Notes under the pieces: generated by a model | Database searches by the model: none | The model's input: only the letters and a program-made list of their open reading frames with translations | Told to the model about the DNA's origin: nothing | In this document: positions 23,743 through 32,395 of the stretch, piece after piece | How positions within the stretch are numbered: position 1 is the first letter of the stretch | How the letters are laid out: each line of letters opens with the position of its first letter | Assembly: GCA_030750975.1 (NCBI GenBank) | Contig: JASMHC010000001.1 | Location: forward strand, 62,001-126,000 | DNA length: 64,000 bases | DNA from: Paracoccaceae bacterium | GTDB taxonomy: Bacteria; Pseudomonadota; Alphaproteobacteria; Rhodobacterales; Rhodobacteraceae | Direction of reading: 5' to 3' | Program-made: the position numbers and the translations under genes

Positions 23743-26097
23743 ATGCTTTTTGGACTTGATGGCGTCGAAATCGGCCTAATCATCGTATTCCTCTGTCTAT
23801 TCGGAGGTATCCTTTCCGGCTTTCCGGTGGCCTTTGCCATCGGTGGTGCGGGTGTCATTTCATTCGGTATCATTGCCGTTCTGGACAGTGCAGGGTTGCT
23901 GATCCACCAGGCGATCGATACCTCATCCGAGGCTTACGGGACACTTGTTGCCAGTGGCATCAAGGAAGAGATCATATCCGTCTTCCGATACCCGGATCTG
24001 CCAAGGGTTGATCAGCCGGTATTCCCGAGAGGCTGGGAAACTGCGCTGGACCGCAACATTTCGTTCATCGTGAACCGCATGAACGAGCGTGTTCTGGCGG
24101 GCCAGTCGATCGAGACCCTTCTTGCGGTTCTGATGTTCGTTCTGATGGGCATCGCGCTTGAACGCTCGAAAATCGCCAATGATCTGCTGACCACGATGGC
24201 GCGTGTCTTTGGCCCTCTGCCGGGCGGTCTGGCGGTTTCGGTTGTGGTCGTGGGCGCCTTTCTTGCCGCGTCAACCGGTATTGTCGGGGCGACCGTCGTC
24301 ACCATGGGGCTGCTGTCGCTGCCGACCATGTTGCGCAATGGCTATAGCCCCGAAATTTCGACCGGTGTGATTGCCGCTTCGGGAACGCTGGGGCAGATCA
24401 TTCCGCCGTCAATCGTGATCGTTCTTCTGGGAACGCTGGCCGGCGATCTTTACTCGGCCGCGCAGGAAAGCCGCGCGATCGAGGCCGGGTGTACCGATGC
24501 GTTGACCTATCTGGGGGAACCTGCGGTGGTATCGGTCGGCACCTTGTTCCAGGCAGCAATGCTGCCGGGGATCATGCTGGCGGGTATCTATGCGGCTTAC
24601 GCCTTTGGTTATGCATTGATGAACCCGTCCAAGGCACCGGCTGTTGCGATGGGTTCCGGCTCGGGCGAGGTTATCACCCGTCAGGAAGCCTTTACCTGGT
24701 TCCTGGGCGCCCCTGTTGCGCTGATCGGTGGTGCGATGATGCTTTCGGCCGTCGGGGTGATCGGATCGCAGTCATTCCAGGTCGACAGCTATTCGGACAT
24801 CGGCGAAGCGGCCACGTTGCGCACCAATGTCAGCGCCGAGTGTCAGGCTTCGATGATCGAATTGCACGGCCAGGACGCCTGGGATGTGGCGGTCGCGCAG
24901 CAAGCCGATATTGACGCCGCCGGCGGTGTCGAGGAAAGCCGCAAGCTGACCGATGAGGAAATCGCCGAAGCTGTTGCGGCCAAAGTAGGCGCCGCTGCAC
25001 CAATCGGTACTGGCGTCAGCATCCTTGCCATTCTGATGGCGCTGACCCTGACCACTGGCCGTGGCGTTAAACCATCCGCCAACCACGAACCGATCCTGAT
25101 CGGTCTGGCCGGTGTTGCCTTGATGATCGTGGTCGACATCCTGCTGATCGGACCTTTGACCAGTTCGCTGATGACGGTGATTTATCTGGCCATTCCCGGG
25201 TTGATAGCGCTTTACGGCTGTAAAGAGGCCGCGATCCGCATGGCCCAGAACGAGCTGATCAAGGTGGTCTTCCCGCCGCTTGTTCTGATCGTCGCCGTGC
25301 TTGGGTCGATCCTTGGCGGTATCACCAACCCGACACCCGCAGCAGCGCTTGGTGCCGCTGGCGCGATCATGCTGGCGGCTTATCGCAAGCTTCAGGACGA
25401 GGGCAAAAGCGGCAAGATCATCCTGAACTCGACCTTTGCGGTTGTGATCATGATCCTGATCGGCATCAACTTCGATCTGCGCATCAACGTCGCGAATGTC
25501 AGCTTTGAAAGCTGGGTTGCCTTCTTCGTAACGCAGGTTGCATGGCTTTATGCCGTGTTCGGTATGGTGTTCTCGTGCTGGGTTCTTTGGCGCTCGGGCG
25601 TGCTGACGCCGGTGGTTCGGGAAACCGCCAAGGTCACGTCCATGGTGTTTACCATCCTGATCGGATCGCAGCTTTTGAACCTTGTGGTGATCTCGTTCGG
25701 CGGAGAAGAGTATATCCAGCTGTTCCTGAAAAGCTTCGACAGCGAATTCACGGTGTTCCTGATCGTGATGCTGGTGCTGTTCGTGCTTGGCTTCGTGCTC
25801 GATTTCCTCGAGATCATCTATATCGTGATCCCGATTGTCGGGCCGGTTATCTATGGCGGCACGTTCGATCCGAAATGGGTGACAATCATGATTGCGGTGA
25901 ACCTGCAAACATCGTTCCTGACACCGCCTTTCGGCTTTGCCCTGTTCTATCTGCGCGGGGTCGCGCCGAAAGAGGTGACGACAGGCCATATCTATCGCGG
26001 CATCGTTCCGTTCGTGATCATTCAGGTCGTCGGGCTGGCGCTGCTGTGGTACTTCCCGTCGATCGTGACCATCGTTCCGGCCATTATCGGAAGCTAA
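23743..26097 (+). CDS. dctM: TRAP transporter large permease (DctM type), enlarged
   Basis: 784 aa against about 430 for a typical DctM. TRAP motifs include GFPVAFAIGG near the N-terminus, AASTGIVGATVVTMGLLSLPTMLRNGYS, a GTLGQIIPPSIVIVLLG re-entrant segment and late PTPAAALGAAGAI. Two insertions account for the size: a hydrophilic one near residues 50-110 and a soluble one near 345-425 (rich in Glu, Ala, Asp). These features fit the mannitol/chloroaromatic TRAP subfamily. It follows dctQ by 17 bp and ends before a bidirectional terminator. Confidence 0.88.
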   Translation: MLFGLDGVEIGLIIVFLCLFGGILSGFPVAFAIGGAGVISFGIIAVLDSAGLLIHQAIDTSSEAYGTLVASGIKEEIISVFRYPDLPRVDQPVFPRGWETALDRNISFIVNRMNERVLAGQSIETLLAVLMFVLMGIALERSKIANDLLTTMARVFGPLPGGLAVSVVVVGAFLAASTGIVGATVVTMGLLSLPTMLRNGYSPEISTGVIAASGTLGQIIPPSIVIVLLGTLAGDLYSAAQESRAIEAGCTDALTYLGEPAVVSVGTLFQAAMLPGIMLAGIYAAYAFGYALMNPSKAPAVAMGSGSGEVITRQEAFTWFLGAPVALIGGAMMLSAVGVIGSQSFQVDSYSDIGEAATLRTNVSAECQASMIELHGQDAWDVAVAQQADIDAAGGVEESRKLTDEEIAEAVAAKVGAAAPIGTGVSILAILMALTLTTGRGVKPSANHEPILIGLAGVALMIVVDILLIGPLTSSLMTVIYLAIPGLIALYGCKEAAIRMAQNELIKVVFPPLVLIVAVLGSILGGITNPTPAAALGAAGAIMLAAYRKLQDEGKSGKIILNSTFAVVIMILIGINFDLRINVANVSFESWVAFFVTQVAWLYAVFGMVFSCWVLWRSGVLTPVVRETAKVTSMVFTILIGSQLLNLVVISFGGEEYIQLFLKSFDSEFTVFLIVMLVLFVLGFVLDFLEIIYIVIPIVGPVIYGGTFDPKWVTIMIAVNLQTSFLTPPFGFALFYLRGVAPKEVTTGHIYRGIVPFVIIQVVGLALLWYFPSIVTIVPAIIGS

Positions 26098-26127
26098 AAC
26101 CTTTCTGGTTTGCCGAGACGAAATAAC

Positions 26128-26157
26128 AAAAAGCCGGGCCAAGTGGTCCGGCTTTTT
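26128..26157. terminator. Bidirectional terminator between TRAP operon and bpt
   Basis: AAAAAGCCGG-GCC-AAGT-GGT-CCGGCTTTTT forms a long stem with A-run and T-run on its two sides, so it can end both the dctM transcript (+) and the convergent bpt transcript (-). Confidence 0.9.
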
Positions 26158-26178
26158 CGTTGCTGCGCTGCGTTCAAT

Positions 26179-26997
26179 TCAGCGGACGGGTCGCGCCCCG
26201 GGAAGGCGGATATTGGCCACTTGCTCGGATATCGGGTCTGACGCCAATGGGTGGACAAAATCCTGTTCGGCCTCAACCGGGTCCAGAGGTTCCCATGCAT
26301 TCCGGCGGTAGATCTCAATACCTGAGAAGCGCGACTTGTACCCCATTTTCTGCGACCCCGGCACCCAATAGCCCAGATACACAAAAGGCAGATCGTTTTC
26401 TTGCGCGATGCGGATATGGTCAAGGATGACAAAGGTTCCAAGGCTGTTGCCAGCCAGTTCGGGATCAAAGAAGGAATAAACCATGCTTACCCCGTCATCG
26501 AGAATGTCGGTCAGGCAGACGGCCACCAGCTCTTGTGTTTCGCGGTCGAAATACTCAATCACGCGGGTGCGAATTGGTGTTTCCTCGATCATATTGGCAA
26601 ATTCGAACACATCCATGTCGGCCATGCCACCCATCGCGTGGCGCGATTCCAGATAGCGGCGGAACAAGTCGTATTGTTCTTCCGTGGCCCAGGGCGAGCT
26701 GGTCCGGCGGGTCAGGTAGGCATTGCGCCTGTCCGTTCGTTTTTGGCTTTTGGAGGGAACAAACCTGTCCACGCTGATCCGCGCCGACATACAGGCGGTG
26801 CATTCGGCGCAAGAGGGGCGGTAGAGCACGTTTTGCGACCGGCGGAAGCCTTGCTTCGACAGCGCGTTATTCAGCTCTTCCGCGTTGTCGCCCTGAAGGG
26901 CCGTGAAAAGCTTGCGTTCTTTCCGGCCGTCCAGATAGGGGCATTCCTGCGGGGCAGTCACATAGAACTGCGGGGCGATTTGAAGTGTGTGTCTCAT
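26179..26997 (-). CDS. bpt: Aspartate/glutamate leucyltransferase (arginyltransferase family)
   Basis: 272 aa. Bpt transfers leucine from Leu-tRNA to proteins that begin with Asp or Glu, marking them for ClpS-ClpAP degradation (bacterial N-end rule). The ATE N-terminal domain has [14 protein letters not shown] and the Cys pair in [15 protein letters not shown]; the C-terminal part has [16 protein letters not shown] and [15 protein letters not shown]. Length and motifs fit the Bpt subgroup of alphaproteobacteria. It converges on the TRAP operon through the shared terminator. Confidence 0.92.
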   Translation of the reverse strand: MRHTLQIAPQFYVTAPQECPYLDGRKERKLFTALQGDNAEELNNALSKQGFRRSQNVLYRPSCAECTACMSARISVDRFVPSKSQKRTDRRNAYLTRRTSSPWATEEQYDLFRRYLESRHAMGGMADMDVFEFANMIEETPIRTRVIEYFDRETQELVAVCLTDILDDGVSMVYSFFDPELAGNSLGTFVILDHIRIAQENDLPFVYLGYWVPGSQKMGYKSRFSGIEIYRRNAWEPLDPVEAEQDFVHPLASDPISEQVANIRLPGARPVR

Positions 26998-27066
26998 GGA
27001 TCCCGTGCGTCACTCTGGCCGAGGATAACAAGGGAAGCGGGTCTCGCCAAGCATCCGATGGGCAGA

Positions 27067-27516
27067 TCAGCCCCGCGCCGGTTTGTTGATCAGGACGGTG
27101 GACATGATCATGTCGGTCAGGCCCTGTCGGCGGGGGCTGGTCAGCATCAGAATGACCGAAATCACCTGAAGGATTGGCATGCTCATGGAAATCGAATAGC
27201 CCAGCGTGTGGAAAAACGCCTGAGACAAGCCCATTTTGCCGCCAGTGCTGGTGCGAAATTCAATCGACAACAAGTGCATTCCGATCGTTGCCGATCCGTT
27301 GGCCAGCGTGACCACGCGGTAAATGAAACCGATCACCAGAATAAGGAACGGAAAGAAAAATATCCCGGTGAATGCGGTGAAGGGCAGGATGGCAACGCTG
27401 ATCAGGCTGATCAGAATCATGTCAACAAACCATGCAAACAGCCGTTTCATCGGCGTATCGGCATAGAATTCTTCTTGCAGAACGGGATCGGGAACGTGGG
27501 TGTTCATCGTCGTCAT
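27067..27516 (-). CDS. RDD-family membrane protein
   Basis: 149 aa with three likely membrane segments (about 30-50, 52-72, 107-130). The RDD pattern is visible: Arg and Asp in the first helix region (KRLFAWFVDMILISL) and Asp in the last part (RRQGLTDMIMSTVLI). Function is unknown for most family members; ion or solute transport has been suggested. Met4 is an alternative start. It lies about 70 bp upstream of bpt on the same strand and could share its transcript. Confidence 0.85.
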   Translation of the reverse strand: MTTMNTHVPDPVLQEEFYADTPMKRLFAWFVDMILISLISVAILPFTAFTGIFFFPFLILVIGFIYRVVTLANGSATIGMHLLSIEFRTSTGGKMGLSQAFFHTLGYSISMSMPILQVISVILMLTSPRRQGLTDMIMSTVLINKPARG

Positions 27517-27572
27517 TGTCGCATGTCCGGTTTGGCGGTTCCCGCCCGGGTCGGGCAGGAACCAAACGAGGT

Positions 27573-28031
27573 TTACTCGGGCTTGTCTTTAAGGTCGCGT
27601 TGGTTCGCCTTGGCGCGGTCGGTCATGAACTGATCGAATTCGGACGCATCGCGCGCTGCGCGCAGGCGGGCGAGGAAATCATCAAATTCGCGGCTTTCCT
27701 CTTCCAGACGGGCCAGAGTTTCCGCCTTGTAGGCGTCAAAGCTGGAATTTCCGCTGGATTTTTCCTCGCGAACGCCGGGTTTCAGCTGGGCCATAATATG
27801 GGCCGTACCCTGATCGACGTGATTGCGTCCGCCGAATGTACGGCTGCCAGACCAGATGGCGGCAAGAACCACACCGACGACCAGCCCTGCGATCCAGTTT
27901 TCCGAAAAGGCCAGCGATACGGCAACGATGCTGAAGACACCAAACCCGATGACGCTGAGAATTTGAACGACGATCGGAATGCGATCTGCCCTGTCGTGCC
28001 GGGTAAAATCAGCCGTGTCTGCGGTATTCAT
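27573..28031 (-). CDS. Small membrane protein, paralogue of the DUF2852 neighbour
   Basis: 152 aa. Two hydrophobic helices (about 22-42 and 46-62) precede a charged helical tail. The tail (SGNSSFDAYKAETLARLEEE then EFDQFM) is clearly shared with the next gene upstream (28093-28572), so the two arose by duplication although the N-terminal halves differ. Role unknown; a short membrane anchor with a cytoplasmic coiled-coil-like tail is what can be seen. It follows its paralogue by 61 bp. Confidence 0.75.
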   Translation of the reverse strand: MNTADTADFTRHDRADRIPIVVQILSVIGFGVFSIVAVSLAFSENWIAGLVVGVVLAAIWSGSRTFGGRNHVDQGTAHIMAQLKPGVREEKSSGNSSFDAYKAETLARLEEESREFDDFLARLRAARDASEFDQFMTDRAKANQRDLKDKPE

Positions 28032-28092
28032 TTTCTACTCCCTTAAATGCCGAGAGGGCACAGCGCCCTCTCGGTGGTGATCCTTGCCGGTT

Positions 28093-28572
28093 TTACTGGC
28101 CAGAAGTTTGATCGACTTCGGCGTCGGCAGGCTCTGGGTCTTTTGCCTTGCGGGCACGTTCGTCCATGAACTGGTCGAACTCGTTCTTGTCTTTTGCTTC
28201 GCGCAGGCGCTCGAGGAAGTTCTCAAAGCTGTCCTGCTCTTCCTGAAGCCGCCGCAGCGTATCGGCCTTATAGGCGTCAAAGGCGGTGTTGCCTGACGAA
28301 TGGAAGGTGGTGCGCATTGCGCGGCTCGAGATGCGTTTCTTTGCGAACATATCTTTGCTCCAGATCATGTAAATCAGCAGGGCCAGTCCGACCGGCCAGA
28401 AGAAGATGAAACCAAGCACGGTTGCGACGACCCAGGCGCCTTTGCCTTTGCGGTCCAGCCATGCCTCGGCACGCGCAGGCCAATGCTTGCCTTTATGGTC
28501 GTACCATGCGTTTGATCGTTTGTTCCACGCCGGCTCGGATACGGCTTGGGTGGAATTGGCATAACTTGTCAT
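28093..28572 (-). CDS. DUF2852-type membrane protein
   Basis: 159 aa from an ATG with a GGAG site; an upstream in-frame start lacks one. One strong membrane helix (about 50-72, VLGFIFFWPVGLALLIYMIW) follows a Trp/Lys-rich N-terminus, the pattern I associate with DUF2852. The tail SGNTAFDAYKADTLRRLQEE...EFDQFMDERA is shared with the downstream paralogue. Function unknown. Two 19-bp ATGT...ACAT palindromes upstream (28595-28672) suggest tight control. Confidence 0.8.
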   Translation of the reverse strand: MTSYANSTQAVSEPAWNKRSNAWYDHKGKHWPARAEAWLDRKGKGAWVVATVLGFIFFWPVGLALLIYMIWSKDMFAKKRISSRAMRTTFHSSGNTAFDAYKADTLRRLQEEQDSFENFLERLREAKDKNEFDQFMDERARKAKDPEPADAEVDQTSGQ

Positions 28573-28594
28573 TTCAAACTCCGTTGTTGGCGTT

Positions 28595-28672
28595 ATGTGA
28601 ATGCTTTTCACATTACACTAGATTGGAGTTCCCGCCGCAATGTGCAAGGGGCGATGTAAAACTTTTTTACAT
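28595..28672. promoter_or_regulatory. Two ATGT-N11-ACAT palindromes upstream of the DUF2852 gene
   Basis: ATGTGAATGCTTTTCACAT (28595-28613) and ATGTAAAACTTTTTTACAT (28654-28672) are both 19-bp inverted repeats with the same outline, centres 59 bp apart. The second touches the ybaK stop codon. They look like paired operators; the binding protein is not evident in the window. Confidence 0.5.
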
Positions 28673-29145
28673 TAAAGTGCCACGGTGAAATTTTCTGCCC
28701 TTGCATCCGACAGGCCAAGCAGGTCCTTCGGGGAAAAGCTGAACACGTGATGCGGCGTACCCGCGGCCGCCCAGACCACATCGAAGTCCAACAGGCGCGG
28801 GTCCACCCATGTGCGGATGGGATTGAGATGCCCGACGGGCGATACCCCTCCGATGGCAAACCCGGTTTGTGATCTGACCAGCGCGGCATCCGCCTTGCCC
28901 AGCGGTTCACCGGCCAAAGCCGAGGCTTTGCCAACATCCACCTGATTGCCCCCGGCGGTCAGAAACAAAAGCGCCTGTCCGGTGGTGTCGCCACGGAAGA
29001 TGATCGACTTGGCGATTTGATCAACCTCAACCCCCAACTCGTCCGCCGCCATCCGGGCCGTGCGTGCTTCGCCGGTTTCGCGGATTTCCGTTTCCCATCC
29101 TGTATCCTCCAAGACCCGGCGCACGCGCTTTAGGCTTTTGCTCAT
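28672..29145 (-). CDS. YbaK/EbsC-family aminoacyl-tRNA deacylase
   Basis: 157 aa. Members hydrolyse mischarged aminoacyl-tRNAs (for example Cys- or Ala-tRNA-Pro) in trans. Typical segments are ADELGVEVDQIAKSIIF, a catalytic-Lys region around SIIFRG, and GFAIGGVSPVGH. The ATG at 29145 sits behind a perfect AAGGAGG site; a start 12 codons upstream is less likely. Exact tRNA target cannot be read. It is divergent from glnE. Confidence 0.85.
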   Translation of the reverse strand: MSKSLKRVRRVLEDTGWETEIRETGEARTARMAADELGVEVDQIAKSIIFRGDTTGQALLFLTAGGNQVDVGKASALAGEPLGKADAALVRSQTGFAIGGVSPVGHLNPIRTWVDPRLLDFDVVWAAAGTPHHVFSFSPKDLLGLSDARAENFTVAL

Positions 29146-29228
29146 CCGATCCTCCTTAGGTTCATCCGTGCAATTTTTCATGTCTGCTTGCGCTTGACCA
29201 TAGCCATGCCACCTTACATTGATGGGCT

Positions 29229-32003
29229 ATGAGTTTTGATGCCCAGTTGACCCGCTGCCCGCTGCCCTTCAACAAAGAACGGGGGCGCGAGGTGCGTGAC
29301 CTTTATGCCGATCAAACCCAACCCGTTCAGGAATTGATCGAGGGCACGGCAGGGTGCAGCCCCTACCTGGGCGGTTTGCTGGTCAAGGAACGCGATTGGT
29401 TTGCCATGGCGCTTGACGCTCCGCAGGCAAGCATTGCGTCGCTTTTTGACGAATTGCGCGAATTGGCCCCTGATGCACTGCCAAACGGGTTGCGCCGCGC
29501 CAAACGCCGGATTGCGGGAGTAACCGCGCTGGCTGATCTGGCAGGGGTCTGGCCGCTTGAGCAAGTGACCGGCACCCTGACCGATTTCGCGGATCTGGCA
29601 ACCCATCAGGCGCTGCGGGCGACAGTGGGTGCCGAAATCCGTCGCAAGAAGTTGCCCGGGGCAACCGAAGACGACGCGGAAACCGCAGGCGGTCTGGTGG
29701 CGCTGGCCATGGGCAAAATGGGCGCGGGCGAGTTGAACTATTCCTCTGATATCGATCTGATCTGTCTTTTCGATGAAAGCCGCTATGATAGGGACGATTT
29801 TCTTGATGCGCGGGCGTCTTTGATCCGTGCCACCCGCAAAATGTCGGCGATGCTAAGCGATTTGACCCCCGAGGGTTATGTGTTTCGCACTGATCTGCGC
29901 CTGCGGCCCGATCCGGCGGTGACGCCGGTTTGTCTGGGGATGGAGGCCGCCGAGCGGTATTATGAAAGTCTTGGCCGCACATGGGAACGGGCGGCCTATA
30001 TCAAGGCGCGGGCCTGTGCGGGCAGTATTGCGTCGGGCGCGCAATTCCTGAAATCCCTTTCCCCGTTTATCTGGCGCAAACATCTGGACTTTGCCGCCAT
30101 TCAGGATGCCCATGCGATGCGGCTTCGTATTCGCGAACATAAGGGGCTGGGTGGGCCGATCACGCTTCCGGGCCATCATATGAAGCTGGGGCGTGGCGGA
30201 ATTCGCGAGATCGAATTTTTCACCCAAACCCGCCAGTTGATCGCCGGTGGTCGCGACCCCGATTTGCGGGTGCGCGGAACTGTTGACGGGCTAAATGTTC
30301 TGGCCGCCAAGGATTGGATTCCCACCGATACGCGCGACGCATTGATCGACCATTACAGGTTTCACCGTGAAATCGAACATCGGGTCCAGATGGTCAATGA
30401 CGCACAAACCCATATACTTCCAGGCACGGATGAAGGGTTTGAACGTCTGGCCTGTATGACCGGTCGCCCGCTGGATGAGTTGAAGCGCGATCTCTCGCAG
30501 CGGCTTGAGGACGTGCATGTGCTGACGGAAGATTTCTTTGCGCCTGATGCGGCGGCACCGGCGGAAAGTCACGGGTTTGATGACAGTATCATCAGCCGCT
30601 GGCCTACTTATCCGGCGCTGCGATCCGAGCGGGCGACCGAGATATTCTCGCGTCTTGAACCGGTCATTCTTTCCCGCCTGCAACGCGCGGCGCGGCCAGA
30701 TGAGGCATTGATTGCGTTTGACGGATTCCTTTCGGGTCTTCCCGCAGGGGTGCAATTGTTTTCGTTGTTCGAGGCCAACCCCCAACTGATCGACCTGCTT
30801 TTGGACGTGGCCGGTACATCGCCTGATCTGGCGCGGCATCTATCTTCGCATGCGTCGGTTTTTGACGCCGTCATCGGGGGGGATTTCTTCAAACCATGGC
30901 CGGGAGAAGATGCGCTTGCATCGGTTCTGGCAAATCAGCTTGCCGGGCTTGATGACTATGAAAACAAGCTCGACACGGCCCGCCGCTGGGCGAAGGAATG
31001 GGATTTCCGTATTGGTGTTCACCATTTGCGCGGTTTGATCTCGGCCAGCGAAGCCGGGATGCAATATGCTGAATTGGCGTCTTCGGTTCTGCGCGCCGTT
31101 TGGCCCGAGGTGATTGCGCAATTTGCAGAAAAACACGGCCCGCCCCCAGGGCGCGGCGCTTTGCTGCTGGGCATGGGGTCGTTGGGGGCGAAGCGGTTGA
31201 ATTCCCGGTCTGATCTGGACTTGATCGTGATTTACGATGCGGCGGGCGAAGACTACTCGGATGGGCGCAGGCCACTTGCATCGCGCAGCTATTACGCGCG
31301 GTTGACGCAAGCCTTGGTGACGGCTTTGTCTGCGCCGATGGCCGAAGGCCGCCTGTACGAGGTTGACATGCGCCTTCGCCCCTCGGGCAATCAAGGGCCA
31401 GTGGCGACCAGCCTTGAAAGTTTCAAGGAATATCAAACCAACTCTGCCTGGACATGGGAGCATCTGGCGCTGACCCGCGCCCGTGTTGTTACCGGCCCTG
31501 AAGATCTGGCGGATGAGGTTGAGGCGTTCCGTCAGAACCTGCTGCAAGGCCAAAGCGACATTGCCAAGATTTTTGCGGACACCGCAGAAATGCGGGAAAA
31601 AATTGCCGCTGCAAAGGGGGAGGGTGGCGTCTGGGACGCCAAGATCGGTGCAGGGCGTTTGCAGGATATCGAGCTTTTGTCGCAAGCCCTGACGCTTGCG
31701 ACCTCTGCCAAGGGGCGTTCTGTGCGGGAAGGCTTGGCAGCGGGGGCCGAAAACGGATTTATTTCATCGGCTGATCAGGAACATCTTTGCTTGGCCTATG
31801 ACCTTTTCTGGAAAGTTCAGGCCGTGGCAAAATTGCTGTCGGATAAGCCGCTTGATACGCAGATGATCGGGCAGGGGGGGCGTTCGTTTCTGCTGCGTGA
31901 AACCGGAGAAGAGACTTTAGAGACACTCGAAAGGTCGCTTGCGGAAAAATCACATGAAGCGGCAAGGGTTATTCTGGCCACGCTTAAAGCGTTTCGAGAT
32001 TAA
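29229..32003 (+). CDS. glnE: Bifunctional glutamine synthetase adenylyltransferase/adenylyl-removing enzyme
   Basis: 924 aa with the two-fold GlnE architecture. It adenylylates and deadenylylates glutamine synthetase in response to PII, tuning nitrogen assimilation. The N-terminal nucleotidyltransferase shows GELNYSSDIDLICLFDE and the C-terminal one GAKRLNSRSDLDLIVIYD, each followed by RLRP segments and a helical regulatory domain. Length is usual for the family. The last codons and stop lie inside the left arm of a palindromic repeat (31989-32032), which therefore sets the C-terminal sequence AFRD. Confidence 0.96.
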   Translation: MSFDAQLTRCPLPFNKERGREVRDLYADQTQPVQELIEGTAGCSPYLGGLLVKERDWFAMALDAPQASIASLFDELRELAPDALPNGLRRAKRRIAGVTALADLAGVWPLEQVTGTLTDFADLATHQALRATVGAEIRRKKLPGATEDDAETAGGLVALAMGKMGAGELNYSSDIDLICLFDESRYDRDDFLDARASLIRATRKMSAMLSDLTPEGYVFRTDLRLRPDPAVTPVCLGMEAAERYYESLGRTWERAAYIKARACAGSIASGAQFLKSLSPFIWRKHLDFAAIQDAHAMRLRIREHKGLGGPITLPGHHMKLGRGGIREIEFFTQTRQLIAGGRDPDLRVRGTVDGLNVLAAKDWIPTDTRDALIDHYRFHREIEHRVQMVNDAQTHILPGTDEGFERLACMTGRPLDELKRDLSQRLEDVHVLTEDFFAPDAAAPAESHGFDDSIISRWPTYPALRSERATEIFSRLEPVILSRLQRAARPDEALIAFDGFLSGLPAGVQLFSLFEANPQLIDLLLDVAGTSPDLARHLSSHASVFDAVIGGDFFKPWPGEDALASVLANQLAGLDDYENKLDTARRWAKEWDFRIGVHHLRGLISASEAGMQYAELASSVLRAVWPEVIAQFAEKHGPPPGRGALLLGMGSLGAKRLNSRSDLDLIVIYDAAGEDYSDGRRPLASRSYYARLTQALVTALSAPMAEGRLYEVDMRLRPSGNQGPVATSLESFKEYQTNSAWTWEHLALTRARVVTGPEDLADEVEAFRQNLLQGQSDIAKIFADTAEMREKIAAAKGEGGVWDAKIGAGRLQDIELLSQALTLATSAKGRSVREGLAAGAENGFISSADQEHLCLAYDLFWKVQAVAKLLSDKPLDTQMIGQGGRSFLLRETGEETLETLERSLAEKSHEAARVILATLKAFRD

Positions 32004-32032
32004 CTTGAGACACGAAGTTGATCTTGAAACGC
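31989..32032. repeat. Dispersed palindromic repeat, best-preserved copy
   Basis: Arms GCGTTTCGAGATTAACTT and AAGTTGATCTTGAAACGC pair over 18 positions (two as G-U in RNA) around loop GAGACACG. It overlaps the end of glnE. Related copies are at 2724-2757 and 10710-10752. Confidence 0.7.
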
Positions 32033-32054
32033 CTGCAACGCCTGTAAGTATCGC

Positions 32055-32097
32055 GCGTTTCGCCACATTGTTGGGCAACAACTAAATGTCGAAACGC
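32055..32097. repeat. Second CGTTTC/GAAACG palindrome after glnE
   Basis: GCGTTTCG (32055-32062) and CGAAACGC (32090-32097) enclose an imperfect inner stem with GTTG/CAAC. It shares the outer arms of the previous repeat but not its interior, so it may be a relative of the same family. Confidence 0.5.
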
Positions 32098-32119
32098 TAA
32101 AGTCAAGCAAGGTGACGTT

Positions 32120-32389
32120 ATGAAGGGTGATCGCCACGATCCCAAAGCTTTGATCCGCGAGGCCTATAATATCGGCGGGATTACGGATTCCCAATGCCGC
32201 TCGATCTTTTTCGATTGGGCGCTAAGCTTGCCAGCTGGTGAAGATACGCAGGAAAGTCTAAAAATCCTGATCGAGCGTCATGCCACGGACCTGCCCGACC
32301 ATCCGATGACCAAGGTGATGGTGGACGGGCAGCAACAAATGACCCGACCAAAACGCCGGGGTGGCTGGCGTTCACGTCCCAGAGATTGA
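32120..32389 (+). CDS. Small conserved-looking hypothetical protein
   Basis: 89 aa; upstream GCAAGGTGACGTT gives a modest ribosome site. The N-terminal two thirds look helical (DPKALIREAYNIGGITDSQCRSIFFDWALSL is the start) and the last 20 residues are basic (KRRGGWRSRPRD), suggesting nucleic-acid or membrane contact. I do not recognise a domain. It sits between glnE and the convergent eda gene, 6 bp from the eda stop. Confidence 0.6.
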   Translation: MKGDRHDPKALIREAYNIGGITDSQCRSIFFDWALSLPAGEDTQESLKILIERHATDLPDHPMTKVMVDGQQQMTRPKRRGGWRSRPRD

Positions 32390-32395
32390 AATGTA

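Noticed and set aside
24772-26142. 456-codon open frame antisense to dctM
   Set aside because: Its composition (rich in His, Arg, Gln, Asp) is that of a shadow frame opposite a GC-rich membrane protein gene; no start signal or domain is evident.
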